The translations under genes and the position numbers were made by a program. A DNA stretch of 64,000 nt, taken from positions 1,364,001 to 1,428,000 of the forward strand of contig CAWGEX010000003.1 of the NCBI GenBank assembly GCA_963821755.1, written 5' to 3'. Numbering within the stretch: position 1 is the stretch's first letter; the number at the start of each line of letters is the position of its first letter. Shown one piece after another: positions 25,745 to 34,656 of this stretch. Below the pieces are notes generated by a model that had not been told where the DNA came from, ran no database searches, and saw only the letters and a list, made by a program, of their open reading frames with translations. The stretch comes from Bog-473 sp963821755. GTDB taxonomy: Bacteria > Actinomycetota > Acidimicrobiia > Acidimicrobiales > RAAP-2.

Positions 25745-27367
25745 GTGCTGGCCGGCACCCTGGTGGGATGCGACCGGATCACCTATCCACACATCACCTG
25801 GGTGCTCGACGACGGACGCCGGCAGGACGTGCGCGAGTTGGCCGAGCGATTCGGGGCCCGCTACCTGACCCGGCCTACCAACGAGCACGCCAAGGCAGGA
25901 AATATCAACAACGCGCTCGCCTACACGCAGGGACAAGTGTTGTTGATTCTGGACGCCGACCACGTGCCGCAGCCCGACATCCTCGATGCCACCATCGGTT
26001 ACTTCAACAACCCTTCGGTGGCCGTGGTCCAGACCCCCCATGACTTCGGCAACCACGACTCGTTCCAGCACTTCGAGACCGGTCGCCACGACCAGAGCAT
26101 GTTCTTCGAGACGATCATGCCCGGCAAAGATCGCCACAACGGGGCGTTCTGGTGCGGCTCGGCGGCGTTGATTCTGCGCCAGGCGCTCGAAGGCATCGGC
26201 GGAATCGCCACCGAGACCATCGCCGAGGACTTCCACACCACCATACGGCTGCACGGACAAGGATGGCACTCCCGCTATCACAACGAGACGCTGGTCCAGG
26301 GTCTTGCCCCCCACGACCTGGCCTCGTACCTCTTGCAGCGCGACCGGTGGGCGCGGGGCAACCTGGCCGTGCTGCGCACTCCGGAGAACCCGGCCATCGC
26401 CGCCGGCCTGACCCTCAAACAGCGGGCCAGCTACCTCTCCTCGCTGCTGGCGTACTTCGTGCCGCTCCAGCGAGTGGCCATGGTGGCCGTGCTGGCGGCC
26501 ATGCTGATGACCGGCCGGCTCCCACTCCACGCCACCCTGTGGCAGTTCGCGCTGTTCTGGCTGCCCTGGATGGCCCTGAACCTGACGGCCTCGGCGATGC
26601 TCTGCCGGGGCCGGGCCACGCTGTGGGACGGGTCCTACTCGACGCTCTTGACCACAGGGATCTTCGCCAGGGCGGCCTTTGCGCTCATCCATCCGTTCCG
26701 GAGCTCTTTCAGGGTCACGCCCAAGGACGGGATCGATGACGGAGGGTGGTCGGCGGTGAGCCAGCTCCGCTTGGTCATGACCATGGCCGCGGTGTTGGTG
26801 GCGGCCATTGTTGTCCGAGTCCTCGGGCTGGCCGGCTTGCTCTCGGTGCCTCCACTCCACGGGCTGGCCGTGGTCGCCGGTCTGACCTTCGCCGCGTGGG
26901 AGCTGACCCTGGTCGGCGCTGCGCTCGTCAAGGTCGGCCGCCGCCGGCAGGCACGCCATCACTACCGGGTGCCTATGGGGGTTGCCGGCGTGGTGAACGG
27001 AGCGCTGGTGCGGGTCGTCGACCTGACCCCGGGTGGGGCCGGCGTGGTCGGCGCCGCCCCCATCGAAGTCGGTTCGGAGGTCCAGCTCCATCTCGACCTC
27101 CCCGGCATCGGAGGTGCGGCCCGTGACATCCGTGTCGCCTTCACCATCTGTTCGTGCCGCCCGGCAGAGGGGCTGGGCTGGCGGATGGGGGGCACGCTCA
27201 GTCCGCTCGGCCAAACCGACCTCGAGGCGCTCATCGAGCACTGTCACGTGGTCAGCGCACGCGCTCGCCTGACCGAGTCGGGCCGGTTGTCGCCGGCAGA
27301 CCCGCCCGCTGACGGGGGGCTGACGGACAACGAGCCGATACAGCCGCACCTCTCTGCGCTGGGCTGA
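25745..27367 (+). CDS. Cellulose-synthase-like family-2 glycosyltransferase with C-terminal PilZ domain
   Basis: The conserved D,D,D,QxxRW residues are present: WVLDDGRRQD, LILDADHVPQPD, TIAEDFHTTIRL and LQRDRWARGN. Several membrane helices follow (YFVPLQRVAMVAVLAAMLMT, LWQFALFWLPWMALNLTAS and others). The C-terminus has the c-di-GMP-binding PilZ motifs RRRQARHHYR and DLTPGGAG. By analogy with BcsA it would polymerise and export a polysaccharide from a UDP-sugar, activated by c-di-GMP. No bcsB, bcsC or other cellulose genes are adjacent. The GTG at 25745 is only the first start after the frameshift; the real start is at or near 25423. Confidence 0.87.
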   Translation: MLAGTLVGCDRITYPHITWVLDDGRRQDVRELAERFGARYLTRPTNEHAKAGNINNALAYTQGQVLLILDADHVPQPDILDATIGYFNNPSVAVVQTPHDFGNHDSFQHFETGRHDQSMFFETIMPGKDRHNGAFWCGSAALILRQALEGIGGIATETIAEDFHTTIRLHGQGWHSRYHNETLVQGLAPHDLASYLLQRDRWARGNLAVLRTPENPAIAAGLTLKQRASYLSSLLAYFVPLQRVAMVAVLAAMLMTGRLPLHATLWQFALFWLPWMALNLTASAMLCRGRATLWDGSYSTLLTTGIFARAAFALIHPFRSSFRVTPKDGIDDGGWSAVSQLRLVMTMAAVLVAAIVVRVLGLAGLLSVPPLHGLAVVAGLTFAAWELTLVGAALVKVGRRRQARHHYRVPMGVAGVVNGALVRVVDLTPGGAGVVGAAPIEVGSEVQLHLDLPGIGGAARDIRVAFTICSCRPAEGLGWRMGGTLSPLGQTDLEALIEHCHVVSARARLTESGRLSPADPPADGGLTDNEPIQPHLSALG

Positions 27368-28118
27368 CGGCTACCGGCATCCGTATTGGTCGTTCTTCGC
27401 CGGCTGGACAACCCGGCATCTCCGACCGTCCGTGCCACGGTGCCTCCTGGCAGGCCGCAGCGGCCCGAGGAAGCGATGACGGCGCGCCATTCGATCGCCA
27501 GAGGCTGGTCGACGCGGCATCGGCGAGGAGATCACTCGAGGACCTGCAGATCCCTCTTGGGGAGAGGGACTCGGCCGGGCGTTGGGCGATCTGGTGGGCA
27601 CCACGAGCCACAATGATCGTGGCGCGGCCCATGGCTGAGGAGATCGTGAACGACCAGAAGAACCGGCGGCTGGTCATCGCGAATGGAGAGACCTCCCTGC
27701 CCACCTCCGGCAATGACCTCCCGGCAGCTACCTGGATCGGACTTGCACCGAGGGTGAAATACGAGCCTGCCCGTGGGACAGGTCATCTCCATCACCTCCT
27801 CTCCCCTCTACCGCCGTCTCGGCCACTGTTCAGAACGCCCTCAAGCGGATTGCGAGGGCAGCGGCATTGACTGGTCTCATGACCGGCCTGGCCTGACCGA
27901 ACGCACTTGAGCGAATCCAGGCCGATGAGTTTTGGGGTGGCCAGCCGTCCAATCATCGGGCGGCGAGTTCCGAGAGGAGAGAATCATGTCCGAAACAACG
28001 AGTCGTGCCTTTAATGGCTCAATGGGCTAGCTCGAGGACGCTGCACGCCAGACCCCACTCACCTCTGACTTAGGGACAAGAGGTGAAAATAGCTGGATCG
28101 AGATCACAGGAGGTCGAA
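27368..28118. other. 751-bp stretch without a recognisable gene
   Basis: A frame open from the end of the glycosyltransferase to about 27870 (containing AEEIVNDQKNRRLVIANGET) has no start that convinces me and resembles no family I know; it could be a decayed gene. The last part holds an AGGAGGT ribosome-binding site (28108-28114) that belongs to the next gene. Confidence 0.4.
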
Positions 28119-28718
28119 GTGTCTGCATCAGTGCTCTACATGTCGATGTCACTTGACGGGTTCATCGCCGGCCCCAACGACAGCCCGGACAACCCCGGCG
28201 GCGACGACTTCATGCGGCTGCATGAGTGGTTCGGGTTTGCCACGGACGCCGGGCCGAACGCCGAGGTCTCGGATTCGTCGGGGATAGGCAAACAATTCCT
28301 CGACGAGGTCAAAGCGACCGGGGCGGTCCTCTCGGGCCGCAATACCGTGGAACAGGTCGATCACTGGGGCGGTGATCACCACGACGGCGTCCCTATCTTC
28401 GTGGCCAGTCACCGGCCGCCGGGACCGTCAGTCGCGAAGTATCCATTGGTGACGTACGTCACGGATGGGATAGTCAGCGCGATGGCGCAGGCAAAGGCCG
28501 CCGCAGGTGATCGCAATGTGCTGGTACATGGCGCGTACACGGCACAGACGGCGCTCGAGGCGGGCGTGCTCGATGAGTTGCAGATTCACCAAGTCCCGGT
28601 ACTTTTCGGTGGGGGGCGTCGACAGTTCGAGCTGCTGCCAGCCAGAGTCGAGCTGGAGATCCTGCGAGTGATCGACACCCCGGAGGCGACACACATCCGC
28701 TACCTAGTACGTCGCTGA
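28119..28718 (+). CDS. Dihydrofolate-reductase/RibD C-terminal family protein
   Basis: 199 residues. The opening VLYMSMSLDGFIAGPND is the NADPH-binding strand of the RibD_C/DHFR-like fold; AVLSGRNTVEQVDHWGGDH, NVLVHGAYTAQTAL and LDELQIHQVPVLFGGGRRQF follow in family order. These proteins reduce pyrimidine- or pteridine-like substrates; the exact one is unknown. GTG 28119 is chosen because AGGAGGT ends 4 nt before it; the ATG at 28083 has no such site. Confidence 0.87.
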   Translation: MSASVLYMSMSLDGFIAGPNDSPDNPGGDDFMRLHEWFGFATDAGPNAEVSDSSGIGKQFLDEVKATGAVLSGRNTVEQVDHWGGDHHDGVPIFVASHRPPGPSVAKYPLVTYVTDGIVSAMAQAKAAAGDRNVLVHGAYTAQTALEAGVLDELQIHQVPVLFGGGRRQFELLPARVELEILRVIDTPEATHIRYLVRR

Positions 28719-29185
28719 GTCGGTGGCCGGCGGCCTTCTAGTTGTGGTTGGTCGAGATGAATGGACGGATCGGGAGTCACACCGAGTAGGTGTGGAGTGT
28801 GCAGGTTTCGGCGGGACAGCTACTCGCCCTGGCTCGCCCACACATCCCTTCTCCGGGCCTTTCACCCGCTTGGCGCTACGCCCTCGCCACGTTCCAGTCA
28901 ACCAGCAACCCACCGAACGCCGAGGACGCAAGGTGCTGCTCCTCGGCTTAAGGCGGACCGCCCGATTCGATCATGCGCCAGGTGTCTAGGAGCATGGAGG
29001 CCTTGCGTCCGGAACCGAATGGCCCACGGGACGCGTTGTCGAGGCCAGTGGAGTGAATCGGACGGCGAGACTTCTTGGACGGACGAAGGTGCGGAGTTGC
29101 GGGTTTCACGCCAACGAGTTGCCGCGGGCATGGCGGTAGCGGTGACACACCCAAGGTCTCCGGCGACCTATCGCTTGCCCAGAAC
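28719..29185. other. 467-bp stretch without a recognisable gene
   Basis: No reading frame here resembles a known family. It lies downstream of both neighbours (rightward reductase, leftward beta-helix gene), so it is a convergent intergenic region. No clear terminator was identified by eye. Confidence 0.4.
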
Positions 29186-29446
29186 CTACGAAACCGCCGA
29201 TAGTGAAGGCCGTGTCGAGCAGTGGCTGCCAGAGCATGGCGTCCACGAACCGCTGCCGGTCGGCGCGGAACTGGCGGAGCCGGCCGTCCCGCCATTGGAG
29301 TTGAGGTTCGAACTGGCCGTGTGGAGAACCCCAGTTCCCGCCAGGAGGGCCAGGGCCGGATCACCCGCCTGCATGTCGTACACACACGAGGTCGGCCCGG
29401 GATACCAGTCCCAGAAGATGAAGCCGGTCACGCCGAGCGCACGACT
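29186..29446 (-). CDS. C-terminal end of the GH5-like domain, separated by a frameshift
   Basis: This frame encodes RALGVTGFIFWDWYPGPTS followed by CVYDMQAGDPALALL and a Ser/Gly-rich tail to the stop at 29186. GFIFWDW is the expected last strand of the GH5-type barrel begun in the next entry. Removing one T near 29445 fuses the two and gives a 905-residue protein over 29186-31904. In the unshifted frame the barrel would end in an unrelated RRDRLHLLGLVSRADLVCV tail at 29361. Confidence 0.62.
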   Translation of the reverse strand, partial: SRALGVTGFIFWDWYPGPTSCVYDMQAGDPALALLAGTGVLHTASSNLNSNGGTAGSASSAPTGSGSWTPCSGSHCSTRPSLSAVS

Positions 29447-31904
29447 GAGCCGAGATCTTGGCCGAGAAGTCCGCCGCCCGCTGGGTCAGCGAGATCGAGG
29501 AGCAGGACGTGCCCGCCTCGATCCCCATCTCCCCGTTGATGATGGGCTTGCCCAGGGCCTTGGCCTGGGCCACCCGGACTGCGATCCCGTTCCACTGGTC
29601 GCCCCCGACCGGCGCGCTGGCGGCGTAGTAGTCGTGATAGGTGAGGATGTCGAGGCCGGGCGACGCCCCCACCGTCTGGTAGTCGCCGTTCTCCAGGCCA
29701 CAGTTCCCGGTGCCCAGGAAGCCTGACTCGACCTTTGCACCCGGGGCCAGCGCGTGGATCTCGCCGCCGACCGCGGTGAAGAACGAGGTCAGGTCCGTGG
29801 TCCCCTGCGCCTCGGTCACGTCGCACACCTGGGGCTCGTTGATCGGCTCCCAGGCATAGACGGCGGGTGAGGAGGCGTAGCGGGCCACGATGTCTTTGAC
29901 CCACTGCCAATACGGCAGCGGACCCTCGGACGTGTTCGACGTGTAGCCGCCTGAGTAGAACGCTTGGCCGAGCTGGACCCCCGGAGATTCGTTGACCCCG
30001 TCACAGTCCCCCCACTCGTTGCCGAGCACGGGTATCACCTTGTCCCCGTACTTGGCCGCGGTGGCGAACACATTGTCGAGCGGTCCCCAGGTCAGCGAGT
30101 TCGGGTTCGGCGTATTGGCGCTGGCCGTCCCGAACGGCTGCATGGCCCAGAAGCGCACCACGGTCCCGGTCGGAAGGGAGGCAAAGAAGGCATCGGTGGA
30201 GGTATGGATGTCCGTCCCGCAGCCGTTGTTCACCCCGTAGTCGGTCGCCAGCTCGTAGGCGTTCAGCCCGACGAAGGGTCGCCCGTTGCCGGGGATCGCC
30301 GTGGTGTTGCTGCGTGGCGTGGTGGTCGGTGGCGTGGTGGTCGGGGTCGTGCTCGTTGGTGTCGTGGTGGTCGGCGTGGTGGCCGGAGTCGTGACTGTTG
30401 GTGGCGCGGTCGTTGGCGCGGTCGGTGGCGTGGTCGTTGGTGCGGTCGTGGTCGTTGGTGTCGTGGTGGTCGGACAGGCGCCGTCACCTTGCAACCCGAT
30501 CACGCCGTACCCATTCCCGCACTCCGTCACCGTATTGGCCGCACTACCCGCCTGCAGGATGTCGTAGGCCCCCACGAAGTTGTTGGAGCGGATGATCAAG
30601 TTCGGGTTCTCGTAGGCCTGTAAGACCGAGATATAGGGCGTGTTGGCGAAGTAGTTGGGGTCACCGTCATAAAGCGGGAAAGTGTTGCCCGAGATGTTGG
30701 CATTCACCACCCCTTGAATCTGCATGGCGGCGACATGACCAGGGTTCGGATCCGCGATGCTCGCGCCGTGCGTCCCAATTGCCGGCTGTAGGTTCTTGTT
30801 GAGAGTGACGATCAGCCCGCGGTTCTGGTACTGGGTGGGAGTGAGAGCCGGGTTTGTGCCGATATCTTCGATCAGTGGACTGTGAGCGTCGAGGGTGTTG
30901 TTGGAGAGCACTACGTTGTCTTGTTGCACGCCGGGCAACTGGCCCTGGATTGATGCGAACCAGTCGTCTAGGAAGTGGGTCCACGTGTCATTGGTGATGG
31001 AGATGTTGTCTTGCGCAGCCTGCAGCGGATTGCCTTGAGCGTCGAACGCCGTGCTGTAGACGTCGTACTCCATGTCGATGGCGTCGACGCCCATGTTGGT
31101 GAAGGTCGAGTTGTTGACCGTTAGCCCGTTCACGCTCTCCACCGTCAAGCCATGGTAACCGGCGTTGGTGAAGGTCGATGACTGGATGTTGACCGCCGTA
31201 TTCAAGGAGTTGTCCCCTGGCGTGTCATTGTTCTGCGGAGGGTCGAGGATGATGAAGTCACCTTGGATGTTCGACATATTCATACCGGTGACGGTGACGG
31301 TGTGGTTGGCTTCCATGAAGAGCCCGTAGTTCCCCTCATATGACACACCACCGTTGGAACCGTTGAAGGCTCCGGCGACCTTGAGCCCGTTAAGGGTGAG
31401 GTTGGCGTTCTGACGCAGGTACACGATGCCCTGCACGGGGGTGCCTTGCCCACCGGCTTTCGATTGCGATATGAGAGATCCGTTGCCGTTGATCGTGAGC
31501 CCCGACGTGTTGTGGATGATCAGTGATGTGTCGATGCGGTAGCACGCCCCAGAAGGGAGCGTGACGGTAGAACCGGCCGGGAGTGAGCTGAGCCAGTCGC
31601 CTAACGCTTTGCCCACGTCAGTTGAGCAGTTGGCGGCGAGGGTGGCCGGTGGCGTGGTGGTCGGAGCGTTCGTCGTGTTCGTAGTGGTCACCGACGCCTT
31701 GGCATTATCCGTCGACGTGAGATTTGAGAAGTTCTTAGCGCCTGCCGGTTGTGGGGGGGCGCTGGCCCGACCGGTCTTCGAATACCCACCCTGCGAGGTC
31801 TTCTGGTGCAAATTCGCCCCCACCGGGCCGATCCCCACCGTGACGGCAAGCGATCCCACGCCCAGTGCACCCATCAATACAAAAAAAAAATGCCGCTTCT
31901 TCAT
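29361..31904 (-). CDS. Secreted right-handed beta-helix plus GH5-like glycosidase fusion
   Basis: A signal peptide (residues 1-28, KKRHFFFVLMGALGVGSLAV) is followed by a parallel beta-helix (about 110-470) with repeated short N/G-rich turns such as LTINGNGSLI, LTLNGLKVAG and LTVNNSTFTNMG. A Thr/Pro linker (about 475-535) leads into a TIM-barrel glycoside hydrolase resembling family GH5: acid/base Glu in WEPINEPQV (near 690) and nucleophile Glu in INGEMGIEAG (near 792). It probably binds or cuts a polysaccharide outside the cell. ATG 31904 gives the signal peptide; the frame upstream is unrelated. A frameshift near 29445 displaces the last strand. Confidence 0.78.
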   Translation of the reverse strand: MKKRHFFFVLMGALGVGSLAVTVGIGPVGANLHQKTSQGGYSKTGRASAPPQPAGAKNFSNLTSTDNAKASVTTTNTTNAPTTTPPATLAANCSTDVGKALGDWLSSLPAGSTVTLPSGACYRIDTSLIIHNTSGLTINGNGSLISQSKAGGQGTPVQGIVYLRQNANLTLNGLKVAGAFNGSNGGVSYEGNYGLFMEANHTVTVTGMNMSNIQGDFIILDPPQNNDTPGDNSLNTAVNIQSSTFTNAGYHGLTVESVNGLTVNNSTFTNMGVDAIDMEYDVYSTAFDAQGNPLQAAQDNISITNDTWTHFLDDWFASIQGQLPGVQQDNVVLSNNTLDAHSPLIEDIGTNPALTPTQYQNRGLIVTLNKNLQPAIGTHGASIADPNPGHVAAMQIQGVVNANISGNTFPLYDGDPNYFANTPYISVLQAYENPNLIIRSNNFVGAYDILQAGSAANTVTECGNGYGVIGLQGDGACPTTTTPTTTTAPTTTPPTAPTTAPPTVTTPATTPTTTTPTSTTPTTTPPTTTPRSNTTAIPGNGRPFVGLNAYELATDYGVNNGCGTDIHTSTDAFFASLPTGTVVRFWAMQPFGTASANTPNPNSLTWGPLDNVFATAAKYGDKVIPVLGNEWGDCDGVNESPGVQLGQAFYSGGYTSNTSEGPLPYWQWVKDIVARYASSPAVYAWEPINEPQVCDVTEAQGTTDLTSFFTAVGGEIHALAPGAKVESGFLGTGNCGLENGDYQTVGASPGLDILTYHDYYAASAPVGGDQWNGIAVRVAQAKALGKPIINGEMGIEAGTSCSSISLTQRAADFSAKISAQSCARRDRLHLLGLVSRADLVCVRHAGG
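30300..30480. repeat. Thr/Pro-codon repeat (interdomain linker)
   Basis: Imperfect ggtgtcgtggtggtcgg-type units encode a TTTPTTT/PTTAP linker between the beta-helix and glycosidase domains. Flexible linkers of this kind are common in secreted carbohydrate-active enzymes. Confidence 0.75.
31881..31890. repeat. A10 homopolymer in the signal-peptide codons
   Basis: Ten consecutive A (T10 on the coding strand) encode the HFFF of the signal peptide of the beta-helix/GH5 gene, 5-8 codons after the ATG. It stands out in this high-GC sequence and is slippage-prone. Confidence 0.9.
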
Positions 31905-32160
31905 GCCGTCCCTTGTCCATTGCAATGCCGGTGACACACGACACCGAAGATCGCGATGTGCAGCATCATGACGGGTCCAAGGTGCAGGGCAGGAGTGCCC
32001 TCGTTGCGTCTTGGTTGCGCTTATCGCTGGACAGATCGCGGGTGGCCTACAGCTCGTCCTCGTTGTTCTCGTCGACATCGACCGTCACCGGGAACGCACC
32101 TTTACGCAACGGTCACACACTTCGCACAGCTGCGTGAATTTCGACGCCGCCGTGAAACAA

Positions 32161-32191
32161 GTGGGCGCAGAGGTCGAGGTGGGCGCAGAGG
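32161..32191. repeat. 13-bp direct repeat of the tRNA-Val 3' end
   Basis: gtgggcgcagagg occurs at 32161-32173 and again at 32179-32191, where it forms the 3' end of tRNA-Val plus discriminator. The copies are 18 bp apart. Duplicated tRNA 3' ends can mark integration sites, but the short spacing favours a simple tandem duplication. Confidence 0.7.
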
Positions 32192-32253
32192 GACTCGAAC
32201 CCCCGGCCTGCTGGTTGTAAGCCAGCTGCTCTAACCAACTGAGCTATACGCCC
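32180..32253 (-). tRNA. tRNA-Val (anticodon UAC)
   Basis: A complete cloverleaf reads leftward. Acceptor GGGCGTA pairs with TGCGCCC; the D-arm is AGCTCAGTTGGTTAGAGC; the anticodon stem GCTGG/CCAGC encloses CTTACAA with anticodon TAC; the T-arm contains GGTTCGAGTCC. The discriminator is A; no CCA is encoded. Confidence 0.95.
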
Positions 32254-32908
32254 GAAAAAGAGAACTCTACCTGCTCGTTTGTAGGGCTTTATCGGCTGTG
32301 GCTCGACGCTTCACTTCCACGACCAACAGGTCGCATTGTCCGAGGCAGTCGTGGCGCGAGTAGGGGGTGACCGGCTGAAGGAGCCACAGGAGGCCGGCCG
32401 AGCATCACCATTGAGGGAAGCCGAGAACGGTGAGGACCTTCGACAAGCGCGCATTACGGCGGCGCACCCTCGACCATCAAGCCCCGACATCGCGTCATCG
32501 ACAGCAGCATCGAAACTTCATTAGCCCCCGGACGAAGATCACCAGCGCCAACTGCCCGCCATCGCCAGCCGGTCAACGCCGCAGTAGATCCACCGTATGA
32601 CCTCGACTCGCGGGAGTGGCTGAAGTAGGCGTTCAGTCCCGAGTCCGCAAGCGACCGAATCGCAACCCGACAGCAACGGCTTCACACCTTCTTCGCGTCA
32701 AACTTCGGACCGTAACCAGGGAGGTAGCCGGCCATTGGGGGCCACTCCTCTCGCCGTGAGCGATGAAGTGCCCTCCTCCCGAGGCACTTCATCGCTTCAC
32801 CGGCCGGTTCGGCGTCTTCTCAAACCCTTGCGGACTCCGCCTGGAGCGGCATCCGTCCGTTCGTCGAGGTCGCCAGCGACTGGGGCGCCGAGGCAAAGGC
32901 CACGGTCA
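32254..32908. other. 655-bp stretch: strong hairpin and a micro-ORF, no recognised gene
   Basis: A perfect 14-bp inverted repeat, agcgatgaagtgcc (32759-32772) and its complement (32783-32796), encloses a 10-nt loop. It lies downstream of the leftward methyltransferase-like gene and could end its transcript, though no T-run follows. A 17-codon minus-strand frame at 32682-32735 (MAGYLPGYGPKFDAKKV) is preceded by GAGAGGAG at a suitable distance; whether it is translated is unknown. The rest shows nothing supported. Confidence 0.45.
32759..32796. repeat. Perfect 14-bp inverted repeat with 10-nt loop
   Basis: Left arm agcgatgaagtgcc, loop ctcctcccga, right arm ggcacttcatcgct. It can form a very stable stem in DNA or RNA. 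Role unknown; see the surrounding intergenic entry. Confidence 0.85.
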
Positions 32909-33544
32909 TCATCGTTCCCAAAACGTGGCGTGCTTGGGCGAAACTATCCTGCAGGCCACTTCCGGCAGCAGCCGCTTCCTGCGGAGGCGCCACCCGGCAT
33001 CGTCCATCGCGCGGCGTTCTGGTGCCCACATCCTGTGGCCATCTGAGTGCGGAAACGGACCCTCGGTCACGACCACCAGGTGCGACCCGCGCCATTGCTG
33101 AAGGATCCCCTCAAAGCCAGGTCGGGGCGGCATCACCACCAGCAGTGTTCGGTCCTCGAAGGGCCGCAATGAGTACTCATTGCCATGCTCGAGCGGCGAC
33201 CAGAGGTTGGAACGCACAATTTTATCGATCGCAAGGATGTCGCCACCGCGGTCTCGAATGAGCCGCGCCCAGTAACCCTTGCCGGCACCCAACTCGACGA
33301 TCGGACCACTTGCCACGAGTTCGTCAATGATTGCTGTGTCCGGGCACGCGCACGCATGGCTTGACTTGAGAAGTCCCCTGGCATCCTGGAGACGGTAGAT
33401 GTCATCCAGTCGGTATTCCACGTGCAGCAAGTCGATCGCACATTCGAGCGCTGGGCGATCTCCGCACCACGCATCGTCGGGAGCGTGGCAAGGCCTTTCG
33501 GCCTCGATCTCGTCCCTGTCGCTGTAGATGGAATAAGTGGTCAT
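32909..33544 (-). CDS. SAM-methyltransferase-like protein
   Basis: 211 residues. PIVELGAGKGYWARLIRDRG is a motif I glycine-rich loop and ILAIDKI the following acidic strand, so it probably binds S-adenosylmethionine. The second half (LLVVMPPRPGFEGILQQWRG, LVVVTEGPFPHSDGHRMW) is not a methyltransferase subtype I recognise. ATG 33544 is taken as the start because the upstream extension looks non-coding; no strong ribosome-binding site is present. No acceptor can be named. Confidence 0.65.
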   Translation of the reverse strand: MTTYSIYSDRDEIEAERPCHAPDDAWCGDRPALECAIDLLHVEYRLDDIYRLQDARGLLKSSHACACPDTAIIDELVASGPIVELGAGKGYWARLIRDRGGDILAIDKIVRSNLWSPLEHGNEYSLRPFEDRTLLVVMPPRPGFEGILQQWRGSHLVVVTEGPFPHSDGHRMWAPERRAMDDAGWRLRRKRLLPEVACRIVSPKHATFWER

Positions 33545-33877
33545 GTGTGACTCGTCAATGGTTGGTGGGCATCCGCCCTCACTCCCGAAGCAGCCTGATG
33601 GCGCCCGCCGGGCCCTACGAGGGTAAGAGCGAATCCCCGCCAGGATGGTAAGCAACCTCCGTCCCTTCGCTGTCCCGCGACCCGTCAGGGACGCGCTGGT
33701 CACGGGCCGCTCATCAGCCCCAGCCGGTCCTCGTGATCGCCAACCATCCCGACGTCCTTGCGGACCGGGTAGTGCTCTCAAGTGTCCCGGGAGCTATGGC
33801 GAGAGCTGCCCGCGCCATCGGTGATCCGAGAAGCTACAAGAGGTCGTGGTCAGCCGACGCGGTGATAAAAAAGCAGC
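33545..33877. other. 333-bp divergent intergenic region
   Basis: No gene is seen. It should hold the promoters of the leftward methyltransferase-like gene and the rightward TMEM175 gene. An A-rich GATAAAAAAGCAGC stretch lies directly upstream of the latter's ATG. Confidence 0.4.
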
Positions 33878-34486
33878 ATGGATAAGGGACGCGTCGAAAC
33901 GTTCAGTGATGGCGTCTTCGCGATCGCGATCACGCTTCTTGTCCTCACCATCGCTCAACCGAGCGACTTTGGGCACCTCGGCCATCAGCTGGTGAAGCGA
34001 TGGCCCTCTCTCGCCGCCTACGTGGTCAGCTTCATGATCATCGGCATCATGTGGGTCAATCACCACACGATCTTCACGCATCTCCGAGTGGTCAACAGGG
34101 GTCTGTTCTATTTCAATCTGCTCCTGCTCATGACGATCGTGTTCATTCCGTATCCGACGGAGGTGTTTGGCGAGGCATTGAGTCGAGGTCAGGGTGCCAC
34201 AACCGCTGCCGTGTTCTACAGCGCGACCATGACGATCAACGCTCTCGCGTGGGCCTCTCTCTGGCTGTATGCGTCAGTGGGTCGACGATTGCTCAATTGG
34301 GAATTTCCTGAACAGCAAAGACGGGTTTCCACGATCCTGTTCATCTCGGGAGGGGCGTTCTATGCGATTTCGATCGGGGTCGCGTACATCAACCCGTATC
34401 TCTGTTTGGCGTTCCATGCTGTTCTCGCCATCTACTACGCCTTCGACCCGATCTCACGGCGAGTCGCACTCGAAGGCAACTCTTGA
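33878..34486 (+). CDS. TMEM175-family (DUF1211) potassium channel subunit
   Basis: 202 residues. The signature RVETFSDGVFAIAITLLVL in the first helix is diagnostic of the bacterial TMEM175/DUF1211 family, and further hydrophobic helices follow (YVVSFMIIGIMWVNHHTIF, FNLLLLMTIVFIPYPTEV and two more). Bacterial members are six-helix subunits forming tetrameric K+-permeable channels. Start ATG 33878. It is a single gene with no linked partner. Confidence 0.92.
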   Translation: MDKGRVETFSDGVFAIAITLLVLTIAQPSDFGHLGHQLVKRWPSLAAYVVSFMIIGIMWVNHHTIFTHLRVVNRGLFYFNLLLLMTIVFIPYPTEVFGEALSRGQGATTAAVFYSATMTINALAWASLWLYASVGRRLLNWEFPEQQRRVSTILFISGGAFYAISIGVAYINPYLCLAFHAVLAIYYAFDPISRRVALEGNS

Positions 34487-34656
34487 AGTCCCTCGCCGGA
34501 TGGCGTCTTAGCCGTCCGTGCCCGATTCATGGCCAGTCGCAATATTCGATTTGGGCGCCTCAGGTGAGGCGCCGCAGGCAGTTCGGAAATCCAAGACCGG
34601 GTCAAAGCAAGACTTGCCCGATTGCTCGGAATCCATGAAACGGCGCGGCCGCCCAG

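Noticed and set aside
25427..27349. 640-codon open frame on the minus strand
   Set aside because: Antisense to the PilZ glycosyltransferase; His/Gly/Arg-rich composition with no domain.
27613..27870. 85-codon plus-strand frame starting ATGATCGTGGCG
   Set aside because: No ribosome-binding site, no family resemblance, and a Pro/Leu/Arg-rich end; kept only as a remark on the intergenic stretch.
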